A stretch of 7,234 nucleotides of DNA from an uncultured bacterium (lineage in GTDB: Bacteria; Actinomycetota; UBA4738; HRBIN12), in the NCBI GenBank assembly GCA_937881155.1, contig CALGFI010000204.1, positions 1 to 7,234 of the forward strand, read 5' to 3'. The notes beneath the pieces were generated by a model, which did not search any database, was not told the DNA's origin, and saw nothing but the letters and a program-made list of their open reading frames with translations. The stretch's first letter is position 1; every line of letters starts with the position of its first letter. Below, in pieces: positions 1-6,298 of the stretch. The translations under genes were made by a program, and so were the position numbers.

Positions 1-247
1 ACGAGTCCCACCCGATGGGATGCAGCACATTGTTCCCCTGCATCCATCGGTACCGGGCGATCGTGTCCCCCCCGCTGAACGCCTCGGCGTGGCCCATGTG
101 GAGGTCGCCCGAGGGATACGGGAACATGTCGAGCGCGTAGAACCGCGGCCGCGGATCGGCCGGGTCGTCCGAGGCCCGGTACAGACCTTCCGACTCCCAG
201 CGTTCGACCCACTTCGGTTCGATCTCGGACGCTTCGTACCTGCGCAT
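1..247 (-). CDS. leuS: Leucyl-tRNA synthetase, N-terminal fragment (runs off the window)
   Basis: This gene encodes the enzyme that charges tRNA-Leu with leucine in the cytoplasm. Only the first 82 codons are present; the rest lies beyond the left edge. The class I catalytic signature is clear: MFPYPSG at residues 41-47, followed directly by the HIGH-type ATP-binding motif HMGH at residues 50-53, then a conserved GW pair at 79-80. The N-terminal EIEPKWVERWE stretch is also typical of LeuS. The ATG at 247 is chosen because an in-frame TGA lies ten codons upstream and the family normally begins a few residues before the EIEPKW motif. No good Shine-Dalgarno sequence precedes it. A TAGCAT box lies 10 bases upstream and may be its own promoter. 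It follows the ureohydrolase gene after 44 bases. The identification is secure; nothing can be said about the missing editing and anticodon-binding domains. Confidence 0.96.
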   Translation of the reverse strand, partial: MRRYEASEIEPKWVERWESEGLYRASDDPADPRPRFYALDMFPYPSGDLHMGHAEAFSGGDTIARYRWMQGNNVLHPIGWDS

Positions 248-257
248 CTCGAAGAAG

Positions 258-263
258 ATGCTA
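258..263 (-). promoter_or_regulatory. Putative -10 box (TAGCAT) for leuS
   Basis: The minus strand reads TAGCAT, which fits the TANNNT form of an actinobacterial -10 element, and ends 10 bases before the leuS ATG. It would give a very short leader of a few bases. No TTGACA-like -35 is visible at 16-18 bases spacing, so this rests on the -10 box alone. Confidence 0.35.
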
Positions 264-274
264 CCGGGCGATCA

Positions 275-287
275 CACGGGTTCCGTG
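275..287 (-). terminator. Small hairpin after the ureohydrolase gene
   Basis: The minus strand reads CACGG-AAC-CCGTG, a perfect 5-bp stem with a 3-base loop, starting 4 bases after the ureohydrolase stop codon. No T-run follows, so if it terminates transcription it does so weakly or without the usual U-tract. It may instead separate this unit from leuS. Confidence 0.3.
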
Positions 288-291
288 CAGG

Positions 292-1167
292 TCAGGACGC
301 TGCGGCGGCGATGACGAAGTGGAACACGAGGTATGCGGCCAGCGTGCTGGTCATGTCGCCGACGTCCTTCATCGGGTTCACCTCGGTAACGGCGAACGCA
401 TCGCATCGTGGCGCGAGCAATCGAACGGACTCGATCGCCTGGGCGGTGGTGAGGCCACCGGGTTCGTGCGCGCCGGCACCGGGAGCGTGCGCGGGATCGA
501 TCGTGTCGATGTCGAACGACCACACGACGTGGTCCGCCGCCCGGACGCGTTCCTGGATGTGAGCCGCGACGGCCGCGGCGCCGAGCTCGTGGAAGCGTCG
601 GGCCGTCATCTGCTCGAGCCCCTCGGCCACGGCGAACTCGCGTGACCGCGGGTAGTTGAAGTGCCGCACGCCGACCTGGATCGAGGCGGCCGAGTCGACG
701 CGGTCGAGCTCGAGGCTCCGGCGCATCCCGCTCGAGTGGCTGAACCGCCCCTGTCGGACGCTCTCGTCCATCAGGTCGAAGTGCGCGTCGAAATGGATCA
801 CGGCGACCGAGCCCTCGACGGCGTCGTGCGCGCCGCGCACGACGGGATAGAAGAGAGAGTCCTCGCCGCCGATGACGATGGGCACGCGCCCGGCTCGAAC
901 GCTCGACGCGACGGCGTCGGAACACGCATCGATCGTTGCGATCAGGTCGTGCGGGACCACGTCGACGTCACCGCGGTCGACGAAGAGCTCTTCCGGCACG
1001 TCGACGAAACGCTCGCCGTCCACGTCGTAGATGCGGCCGTCCTGCACGCGCATCCACATCCACTCGAGCGATTCGCGGATCCGTGGCGGCGCGTACCGCG
1101 CGCCGGGCCACCCGAGCGTCGCGCCGCCGTCGAACGGGGCTCCCCACAAGTCGAACGCGCGTGGCAC
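292..1167 (-). CDS. Ureohydrolase of the arginase/agmatinase family with an altered metal site
   Basis: This 291-residue protein belongs to the manganese ureohydrolases, which split guanidino compounds such as agmatine, arginine or guanidinobutyrate into an amine and urea. The family motifs are in order: GGEDS at 100-104, HFDAHFD at 125-131, SHSSGMRR at 143-150, SFDIDTIDP at 217-225, PGGLT at 236-240 and TEVNP at 261-265. Metal ligands D127, H129, D131, D219 and D221 are present, as is E262. The first motif is normally GGDHS or GGEHS; here the ligand histidine is Asp103. Length is usual for agmatinases. The GTG at 1167 is used because the next methionine is residue 37, inside conserved sequence. 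No Shine-Dalgarno is seen, but TACCAT lies exactly six bases upstream, suggesting a leaderless transcript. Substrate cannot be told from sequence alone. Given the nearby dehydrogenase, agmatine or aminopropylagmatine are candidates. Confidence 0.88.
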   Translation of the reverse strand: MPRAFDLWGAPFDGGATLGWPGARYAPPRIRESLEWMWMRVQDGRIYDVDGERFVDVPEELFVDRGDVDVVPHDLIATIDACSDAVASSVRAGRVPIVIGGEDSLFYPVVRGAHDAVEGSVAVIHFDAHFDLMDESVRQGRFSHSSGMRRSLELDRVDSAASIQVGVRHFNYPRSREFAVAEGLEQMTARRFHELGAAAVAAHIQERVRAADHVVWSFDIDTIDPAHAPGAGAHEPGGLTTAQAIESVRLLAPRCDAFAVTEVNPMKDVGDMTSTLAAYLVFHFVIAAAAS

Positions 1168-1173
1168 GCGCGG

Positions 1174-1179
1174 ATGGTA
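1174..1179 (-). promoter_or_regulatory. Putative -10 box (TACCAT) of a leaderless promoter for the ureohydrolase
   Basis: TACCAT on the minus strand is followed by exactly six bases and then the GTG start. A TANNNT box at this distance places the transcription start at the first base of the start codon. The same geometry recurs at 6788-6793 and 6888-6893. It lies in the 36-base gap after the GGDEF-EAL gene, so the ureohydrolase may be transcribed independently. Confidence 0.5.
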
Positions 1180-1203
1180 TCGAGCCTGCCGGGTCGAGCC
1201 GGG

Positions 1204-3300
1204 CTATCGGGTGGCGAGGAACCTGGGGATCTCGGACGCCGGCATCGGGCGCCCCAGGTGGAAACCCTGTCCGAACGGACACCCGTTCTCGACGAGGAAC
1301 TCGACTTCACTCTGCGTCTCGATCCCCTCGGCCAGCGGGATCATGCCGAGGTTCTGCGCGAGGTCGATCATCGCGCGGACCATGTTCGCGTTGTCGATGT
1401 CCTCATCGACGCGGGAGACGAACGACCGGTCGATCTTCAGGATGTCGACCGGCAGGTGCTTCAGCCGCGACAGCGACGAGTAGCCGGTCCCGAAGTCGTC
1501 GATCGCCAGCTTCAGTCCCCATGCGTGCATCTCGGCCAGGATCCGCTGCGTGCGATCGGGATCCGCCATGGCCGTCGACTCCGTGATCTCCACGACGACA
1601 GTGGTGGGATCGACGCCGCCCCTCTTGAGCTTTCCGAGGATCCGCTCGGGGAGGCGAGTCGACCACAGCTCGCGCGGCGACAGGTTGAACCCCACCGTGA
1701 GCTCGATCCCCTGGGACTGCCACTCGGCTTGTTGGCGGACGAGGTCGCCCATGACCCAGTCCCCGATGGCCTCGATCAGTCCGAGCTCCTCGGCGAGCGG
1801 GATGAACTGACCCGGCGGAACGAGCCCGCCGTTGGGCTCGTGCCAGCGAACGAGCGCCTCGGCGCCGGTGACCTTCCCGGACTGGAGGTCGACGACCGGC
1901 TGGAAGTGAAGCACCCAGTCCTCGTGCTCGACGGCGCGTCTGAGCCGAGTCGTGAACGAGAGCTTGCCGACGCGATCCTCGTCGCCGCGCGTGAACACCA
2001 CGTACGAGCCCGGTCCGGTCCGCTTCGCCTGGTACATCGCGGCGTCGGCGTTCATCATCAGCGTCGTGGGGTCGGTGCCGTCGCGCGGGAACAGGCTGAT
2101 CCCGACGCTTCCCGTCGCGTAGAACAACGTTCCGTCGAGGTCGAACGGCCGCTGCAGCGCCTCGCGCACGCGAACCGCCACCGATTCCGCGGCGACCACC
2201 TCGGCGTCGATCTCGGTCGTCGCCGACGGCCCGCGCTCGAGGTCCGCGAGCAGCAACAGGAACTCGTCGCCGCCTTGCCGAGCGACGAGGTCGGTCTCAC
2301 GCGTGCAGCCCCGCAGTCGTTCGGCCAGCTGCCGGAGGAGCGCGTCGCCCGCGTGGTGTCCCAACGAGTCGTTCACGAGCTTGAAATTGTCGAGGTCGAG
2401 GTACAGCACGCCGACGGCGAGCTCGTGCCGGCGGGCGCGGGCGAGTGACGCCTCGAGCATCTCCTCGAACAACACGCGGTTCGGAAGGCCGGTCAGCTTG
2501 TCGTGGTACGCGAGGAATGCCACCTGCTCCTCGGCGTTCTTGCGCTCGGTGATGTCGAAGATCACTCCCTGGATCAGCCACGGTTCGCCGTTCTCGTTCC
2601 GAACGATGAACGCCTGATCGCTCACCCAGATGACGTGGCCGTCCTCGTGGACCATGCGGTACTCGTGCGTCAGCGACTCGCGGTTCGTGTAGGCCTCGAC
2701 GTAGTCCGCCCACGCCTTGTCGACGTCGTCCGGGTGGACGTGCTTGCGCCACGCGTAGTGGTCGGAAAGCCACTCCTCCTGCTTGATCCCGAGCATGTCG
2801 TTCACCTGCGGGCTGACGTAGATCGAGAACTCGTTCTCGTCGACCGGGTCGATGTACGTGATCGCCGGGATGCCCTCGACGAGCGCCTCGTACTTGGCGG
2901 CGGTCTGGAACCGCGAGGCCTCCAGGGCGTGAACGGCACTGACGTCGCGCAACGCCATGACGAGATATCGGCCCTCCGAGCCTTCGACCTCGCCGACGTG
3001 GATCTCGACGGGGACCTCCGTGCCGTCCTTGCGCCGGCACAACCCTTCGATGATCGAAGCCGTAGCGTCAGACAGGGTGACGTCGGCGATGACGAGCTCG
3101 TCGACGGGGTGGTCGATCAACTCGTTGAGACCGAACCCGGAGAGGTCACGGACCCGCTCGTTCGCGTAGACCACCCGCCCGTCGGTCGCCGCGACGACCA
3201 GGCATTCGGGCGTCGCGTCCAGCAACCGCCTGGCGTCGATCTCGAGTGGCCCACGTCCCGGGCCGGCAGTCGGGTGGCCGCGGCCGACGTCGATCGACAT
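1204..3300 (-). CDS. PAS-PAS-GGDEF-EAL cyclic-di-GMP synthase/phosphodiesterase
   Basis: This 698-residue soluble protein should make and/or degrade the second messenger cyclic di-GMP. Two PAS sensor domains come first (about 22-128 and 133-255; the second ends in the FDITERK linker typical of PAS/PAC). A GGDEF domain follows (about 265-435) with an intact GGDEF at 343-347 and an inhibitory-site RETD at 334-337, five residues before it. The EAL domain (about 450-695) has EAL at 481-483 and all residues expected for catalysis: E481, N539, E571, D601-D602, K622, E658 and Q678. Neither active site is degenerate. No signal peptide or membrane segment is seen, so the input is cytosolic. The ATG at 3300 is chosen over upstream in-frame starts because a purine-rich tract (3301-3315) precedes it and earlier starts overlap the dehydrogenase gene. 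It follows that gene after 61 bases and is probably co-transcribed. The ligand of the PAS domains is unknown. Confidence 0.95.
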   Translation of the reverse strand: MSIDVGRGHPTAGPGRGPLEIDARRLLDATPECLVVAATDGRVVYANERVRDLSGFGLNELIDHPVDELVIADVTLSDATASIIEGLCRRKDGTEVPVEIHVGEVEGSEGRYLVMALRDVSAVHALEASRFQTAAKYEALVEGIPAITYIDPVDENEFSIYVSPQVNDMLGIKQEEWLSDHYAWRKHVHPDDVDKAWADYVEAYTNRESLTHEYRMVHEDGHVIWVSDQAFIVRNENGEPWLIQGVIFDITERKNAEEQVAFLAYHDKLTGLPNRVLFEEMLEASLARARRHELAVGVLYLDLDNFKLVNDSLGHHAGDALLRQLAERLRGCTRETDLVARQGGDEFLLLLADLERGPSATTEIDAEVVAAESVAVRVREALQRPFDLDGTLFYATGSVGISLFPRDGTDPTTLMMNADAAMYQAKRTGPGSYVVFTRGDEDRVGKLSFTTRLRRAVEHEDWVLHFQPVVDLQSGKVTGAEALVRWHEPNGGLVPPGQFIPLAEELGLIEAIGDWVMGDLVRQQAEWQSQGIELTVGFNLSPRELWSTRLPERILGKLKRGGVDPTTVVVEITESTAMADPDRTQRILAEMHAWGLKLAIDDFGTGYSSLSRLKHLPVDILKIDRSFVSRVDEDIDNANMVRAMIDLAQNLGMIPLAEGIETQSEVEFLVENGCPFGQGFHLGRPMPASEIPRFLATR

Positions 3301-3315
3301 CCCTCTCTTCTCTCC
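3301..3315 (-). promoter_or_regulatory. Ribosome binding tract of the GGDEF-EAL gene
   Basis: The minus strand reads GGAGAGAAGAGAGGG directly before the ATG at 3300. This supports starting here rather than at the upstream in-frame ATG (3402) or GTG (3324). Part of the tract is also the 3' arm of the inverted repeat at 3310-3337. Confidence 0.55.
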
Positions 3316-3337
3316 GATAGACACGCCTCCCGGAGAG
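3310..3337 (-). repeat. Inverted repeat overlapping the ribosome binding tract
   Basis: A perfect 7-bp inverted repeat, CTCTCCG and CGGAGAG, is separated by 14 bases in the gap between the dehydrogenase and GGDEF-EAL genes. In the mRNA the 3' arm would pair part of the purine-rich ribosome binding tract. It could be a translational control hairpin, a protein operator, or chance in GC-rich DNA. Confidence 0.35.
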
Positions 3338-3361
3338 CATCGAACCGGCGGAGGTCGGACC

Positions 3362-4570
3362 TTAGCCGCGTTCCTCGAGGCCCCACGGGGACCCGTAGTC
3401 ATTCAGCAGATCGAGGAACGGCGTCGGCTCGAACGCCTCCGGGCCGAGCACGCCGGCCCCGCTCCAGGCCCCCGTGGACAGGAGCTCGAACGCGACCACC
3501 GGATTGATCGCCGTCTGCCACACGACCGCCTGGGCGCCGTCGCGCCCCCACGTCTCGTCGTTGTCGACGACGTGGTAGAGGTAGATCTCTCGGCGCTGAC
3601 CGCCGGTGCCGGTGCCGGTGACCCAGGTTCCCGCGCAGGTCTTCCCCCGCATCCGGTCCCCGAGCGTTGCCGGATCCGGCAGCACGGCCGCGACGACGTC
3701 GCGGGGAGAGATCTCGGCGCCCCCGACGGGAACACGCTCGGTCCGGTCCAGGCCGAGCTTGTGCAAGGTCTTCAGCACCTCGATGAACTCTGCGCCGAGC
3801 CCGTACTTGAACGTCACGCGCTCGCAGTCGATCCTCCGCGGAACGAGGACGACCTCCTCGTGCTCCACGTTCACGCACTCGAGCGGCCCAATCCCGTCGG
3901 GGAACGTGAAGACCTCGGGCTCGCTGAACGGCGTTGTCGTGAACCAGCCGCGCTCGCGCTCCCAGATCAGCGGCGGGTTCAGGCACTCCTCGATCGCCGT
4001 CCAGATCGAGAACGTCGGGGCGAACTCGTACCCCTCGATCACGATGTTCGCGCCGTCGCGCACGCCGATCTGATCGATGCTGTCGAAGAGCTCGTCGGCC
4101 GCGTACCGCGCGAAGACGTCCGACATGCCGGGCTCCACGCCGCACCCAACGAGCGCGAGCAGTCCGCGCTCCTCCCATCGATCGGCCTCGGCGAACTGAT
4201 CGTCGCCGAGCTTCTTCCCCACGAGCTCGTAGGGAAGCTCCGGATGTGGCTCCGAGAGCGACATCGCCATGTCCATGTACGTCGCGCCGACGTCGAACGC
4301 CGCTCGGAACACCGGCATGACGAAGCGAGGGTCAACGGCGTTGAGGATCGCGTCGCAGCGATGTTCCTGTGCGACAGCGGCGACCGACGCGGCATCGGAT
4401 GCATCGACGCGCGCGGCGACGAACCGTCTGTCGTCGTATCGCTCGACGACGCGACGCGCCTTCTCCTCCTCGTAGTCGGCGAAGACGATCGTCTCGTAGA
4501 AGTCGCGACGGGCGGCGATCGGCGCCACCGCGCTTCCGACGCCTCCTGCTCCCACAATGAGGATGCGCAT
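3362..4570 (-). CDS. Saccharopine-dehydrogenase-family oxidoreductase (possible carboxynorspermidine/carboxyaminopropylagmatine dehydrogenase)
   Basis: This 402-residue protein has a Rossmann fold at the extreme N-terminus with the dinucleotide motif GAGGVG at residues 7-12, then the layout of the saccharopine dehydrogenase family (NADP domain followed by a C-terminal catalytic domain). Telling stretches are GCGVEPGMSD (142-151), FKYGLG (254-259), LPDPATLGDRMRGKTCAGTW (297-316) and LGPEAF (375-380). The LPDP...TC.GTW block resembles my memory of bacterial carboxynorspermidine dehydrogenase. Members reduce the imine formed between an amine and an aldehyde, or oxidise lysine or saccharopine; the substrate is not readable by eye. 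The ATG at 4570 is the first codon of the Rossmann strand, so it is secure. No Shine-Dalgarno is visible, but a TAGACT box ends nine bases upstream. It follows the coiled-coil gene after 31 bases and leads the GGDEF-EAL gene. Lysine dehydrogenase is the main alternative function. Confidence 0.88.
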   Translation of the reverse strand: MRILIVGAGGVGSAVAPIAARRDFYETIVFADYEEEKARRVVERYDDRRFVAARVDASDAASVAAVAQEHRCDAILNAVDPRFVMPVFRAAFDVGATYMDMAMSLSEPHPELPYELVGKKLGDDQFAEADRWEERGLLALVGCGVEPGMSDVFARYAADELFDSIDQIGVRDGANIVIEGYEFAPTFSIWTAIEECLNPPLIWERERGWFTTTPFSEPEVFTFPDGIGPLECVNVEHEEVVLVPRRIDCERVTFKYGLGAEFIEVLKTLHKLGLDRTERVPVGGAEISPRDVVAAVLPDPATLGDRMRGKTCAGTWVTGTGTGGQRREIYLYHVVDNDETWGRDGAQAVVWQTAINPVVAFELLSTGAWSGAGVLGPEAFEPTPFLDLLNDYGSPWGLEERG

Positions 4571-4579
4571 GAGCCGCGC

Positions 4580-4585
4580 AGTCTA
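4580..4585 (-). promoter_or_regulatory. Putative -10 box (TAGACT) for the dehydrogenase gene
   Basis: TAGACT on the minus strand fits TANNNT and ends nine bases before the ATG at 4570. The transcript would begin about three bases before the start codon. It lies in the 31-base gap after the coiled-coil gene and would start a dehydrogenase/GGDEF-EAL unit. Confidence 0.4.
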
Positions 4586-4601
4586 TCGGGAGGGTTCCGC
4601 G

Positions 4602-5408
4602 CTACTCGCTCGGTTTCAGCTTCTCGAGCCGCCGCTCCAAACGTTTGCGCTCGAGCTCCGCGCCTCGGTGTGCCGCTTCGGCGTCGCGGAGCGCCTCTCG
4701 CGCCTCGGTACGCCGTCGGTCGAGATCCTCGTACCGCGTTCGTGCGCGCTCGACGGATTCACCGGTGCGTCGCGCCGTCGACTGTGCGGCACGGAGCTCG
4801 CGTTCCACCGTGCGCGCCTCCTCCGCACGCTCGTGGGCCCTCGTATCCGCACGCTCACGCTCCGCCGTCGCCTCCGCGGCTTTCGATCGCCGTCCGCCCT
4901 CGAGCACCCGGAGTCCGCCCTCGCCGAAGGTCGACGGCGGACGGAGGGGGCGCTCGAGCCGTCCGGTCTGGAGCCGCTCGCCGGCCTCCTCGTCCGCGGC
5001 AGCGGCTTCGAGCGTCGACGTGATCTCTTCCTCATGCGGCGCCGAGGCGGTGCCGGTGCCCTGGAGGATCTCCGCGGCGACGCGCGCGAGTCGTGCGACG
5101 AGCGCGCGCCGAGCTTCGCTCGCCTCCCGCAGCGGTCCGGCGTCACCGCCGGAGATCGCCCGGCGTTGGGCATCGCGAAGGCGGGCGCCGAGCTCGACGA
5201 CGTCCGTCACGCCGCGTGGGTCCTGGCGCGCGAGCTGGTTCAGCGCCCACGCGGGCACGGTCGGCTTGCGCAGCGCCTTCACACGATCCGCGGCTTCGCG
5301 GTCTCCGGTCGCTCGCAGCTGCTTCGCCAGCGCGTCGCGTTCGGGGATGAACCGGTCGAGCGGCATCCCGAACAGCGAGTCGATCTGCTGGTCGAGCTCG
5401 TCAGCCAC
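4602..5408 (-). CDS. Coiled-coil protein of unknown function
   Basis: I do not know a function for this 268-residue protein. The N-terminal part (about 1-62), with LFGMPLDRFIPERD at 12-25, REAADRVKALRKP at 37-49 and WALNQLAR at 54-61, resembles uncharacterised proteins I recall from many actinobacteria. Residues 172-266 are rich in Arg, Glu and Ala with heptad-like spacing and should form a long charged coiled coil; residues 118-168 are a low-complexity linker. There is no signal peptide, membrane segment or catalytic motif, so a cytoplasmic structural or adaptor role is possible. The GTG at 5408 is chosen because GGAGGA lies five bases upstream; an in-frame ATG at 5468 adds 20 residues that do not look conserved. 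It lies 75 bases after the AadA-like gene. Confidence 0.85.
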   Translation of the reverse strand: MADELDQQIDSLFGMPLDRFIPERDALAKQLRATGDREAADRVKALRKPTVPAWALNQLARQDPRGVTDVVELGARLRDAQRRAISGGDAGPLREASEARRALVARLARVAAEILQGTGTASAPHEEEITSTLEAAAADEEAGERLQTGRLERPLRPPSTFGEGGLRVLEGGRRSKAAEATAERERADTRAHERAEEARTVERELRAAQSTARRTGESVERARTRYEDLDRRRTEAREALRDAEAAHRGAELERKRLERRLEKLKPSE

Positions 5409-5413
5409 GCTCG

Positions 5414-5419
5414 TCCTCC
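5414..5419 (-). promoter_or_regulatory. Shine-Dalgarno GGAGGA deciding the GTG start at 5408
   Basis: GGAGGA lies five bases before the GTG at 5408, the strongest ribosome binding site in the window. It argues against the longer frame starting at the ATG at 5468. Confidence 0.75.
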
Positions 5420-5454
5420 GGTTCCCGCGAGTACCGCACAACATCTTCCGACAC

Positions 5455-5479
5455 ACGGGGCCCGTCATGCCGGACCGGC
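5455..5479 (-). repeat. Two adjacent odd palindromes after the AadA-like gene
   Basis: Positions 5455-5465 read ACGGGGCCCGT and 5469-5479 read GCCGGACCGGC. Each is a perfect palindrome around one central base, and they are three bases apart. They begin four bases after the stop codon of the AadA-like gene. No T-run follows. They could fold into two small GC-rich hairpins (partial terminator or mRNA-end stabiliser) or be tandem protein sites. Confidence 0.3.
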
Positions 5480-5483
5480 GATA

Positions 5484-6284
5484 TCAGCTGCGACCGGCCT
5501 CGATCTCGGCGACGACGGCGTGTGCGAACGGCAGGACCTGTGCCCGCAGGTCTTCCCACGACTCGTTCCCTCGCAGGTAGCCCTCGCGCGCCCGCGCCAG
5601 CACGGGCCGATGTTCCGGAGGCAGCCGCTCGAGCGCCCATTCGGCGGCGGCGTCTTTCGACCGGAGCCCACCGGTCACGACGCTGTTCCAGATCCGCGCG
5701 AGGGTCAGGACGACGTTGCGCGTGTCCCAGTCGATGTCGTCGATCAGACCGGGGATGCCCGCGACGAGCGCCGCGGCCAGATCGCGCGGAGGCACCTCGT
5801 CGAACGTCGTGCGTGCGGCCGAACCAGTCAACGTCACGTCGCCGAGGCGGACCGCGGTTACGAGGATCGCGACGTCCGGATCGATCGTCGGCCGGAAGAG
5901 GTCGGGATCGCCGCGTTCGAACCGCTCCCGCAGCCATTCCCCGTACTGAAAGTCTCGCCGCGGCGGATACCGCCACGGCCGTACCTCCGACGCCGCCACG
6001 GTCGTCAGCTCGATCGGACGCCGCCCATCACCCCGCGAACGATCTCCGGATACCGCGAGCAGACCGGAAGCGATCTTCTGCTTCTCCGCACGGGTCGTTT
6101 CACGCGCTGAGACAGCAAGCACGTCGAGGTCGCTGTCTGCTCGGAGGCCGCTGAGGACCGCTGAACCGTGCAGGTACGCGCCGACCAAAGCTTCGCCGAG
6201 CGCGTCACGAAGGACGGCGACGACCTCCTCGATCTGACGACGATCGGTCTCGGCGAGGCCGTCCGGCAGATCGGGTCGGGTCGT
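5484..6284 (-). CDS. AadA-like aminoglycoside nucleotidyltransferase (ANT(9)/ANT(3'')-type), apparent ACG start
   Basis: The product (266 residues from the start chosen) should transfer AMP from ATP to spectinomycin- or streptomycin-type drugs. Numbered from this start, the motifs sit at a constant offset of five from Salmonella AadA as I recall it: GSAV at 40-43, metal ligands D52 and D54 (AadA D47, D49), catalytic base E92 (E87), W117 in GEWLRE (W112), D187 (D182), then VLTLARIW. AadA Trp173, needed for streptomycin but not spectinomycin, aligns with Pro178, and His185 aligns with Asn190. This favours a spectinomycin-only or different substrate. No ATG, GTG or TTG lies at the expected start. 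ACG at 6284 is used because AGGGAG lies four bases upstream and the length matches the family. In-frame GTG (6368) and ATG (6413) are possible but overlap the previous gene by 70 or more bases. It follows that gene after 14 bases. Confidence 0.85.
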   Translation of the reverse strand, partial: TTRPDLPDGLAETDRRQIEEVVAVLRDALGEALVGAYLHGSAVLSGLRADSDLDVLAVSARETTRAEKQKIASGLLAVSGDRSRGDGRRPIELTTVAASEVRPWRYPPRRDFQYGEWLRERFERGDPDLFRPTIDPDVAILVTAVRLGDVTLTGSAARTTFDEVPPRDLAAALVAGIPGLIDDIDWDTRNVVLTLARIWNSVVTGGLRSKDAAAEWALERLPPEHRPVLARAREGYLRGNESWEDLRAQVLPFAHAVVAEIEAGRS

Positions 6285-6288
6285 GGTT

Positions 6289-6294
6289 CTCCCT
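6289..6294 (-). promoter_or_regulatory. Shine-Dalgarno AGGGAG before the ACG codon
   Basis: AGGGAG lies four bases before the ACG at 6284, in the 14-base gap after the preceding stop codon. A ribosome binding site with no standard start codon behind it is the reason for proposing an ACG start or a mutated ATG. Confidence 0.5.
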
Positions 6295-6298
6295 CGAT

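Noticed and set aside
67..73. Run of seven C in leuS as a possible frameshift site
   Set aside because: The leuS frame reads correctly through the run and the conserved sequence continues on both sides, so there is no sign of a frameshift.
661..2448. Plus-strand open frame of 595 codons
   Set aside because: It lies opposite the ureohydrolase and GGDEF-EAL genes, whose motifs are unmistakable. Its translation is rich in Arg, Asp, Val and Leu with no domain pattern, as expected for an antisense shadow in GC-rich DNA.
3301..3402. 34-residue N-terminal extension of the GGDEF-EAL protein
   Set aside because: It would overlap the end of the dehydrogenase gene by 41 bases and is Arg/Pro-rich without conservation features; the ATG at 3300 has the purine-rich tract.
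3572..5023. Plus-strand open frame of 483 codons
   Set aside because: Antisense to the dehydrogenase and coiled-coil genes; its C-terminal part is low-complexity Arg/Pro/Ala and it has no motif or ribosome binding site.
5409..5468. 20-residue N-terminal extension of the coiled-coil protein
   Set aside because: GGAGGA sits five bases before the GTG at 5408, and the conserved-looking sequence begins just after that codon.
4557..6110. Plus-strand open frame of 517 codons
   Set aside because: Antisense to the coiled-coil and AadA-like genes; Arg-rich with no recognisable domain. The minus-strand frames have family motifs and start signals.
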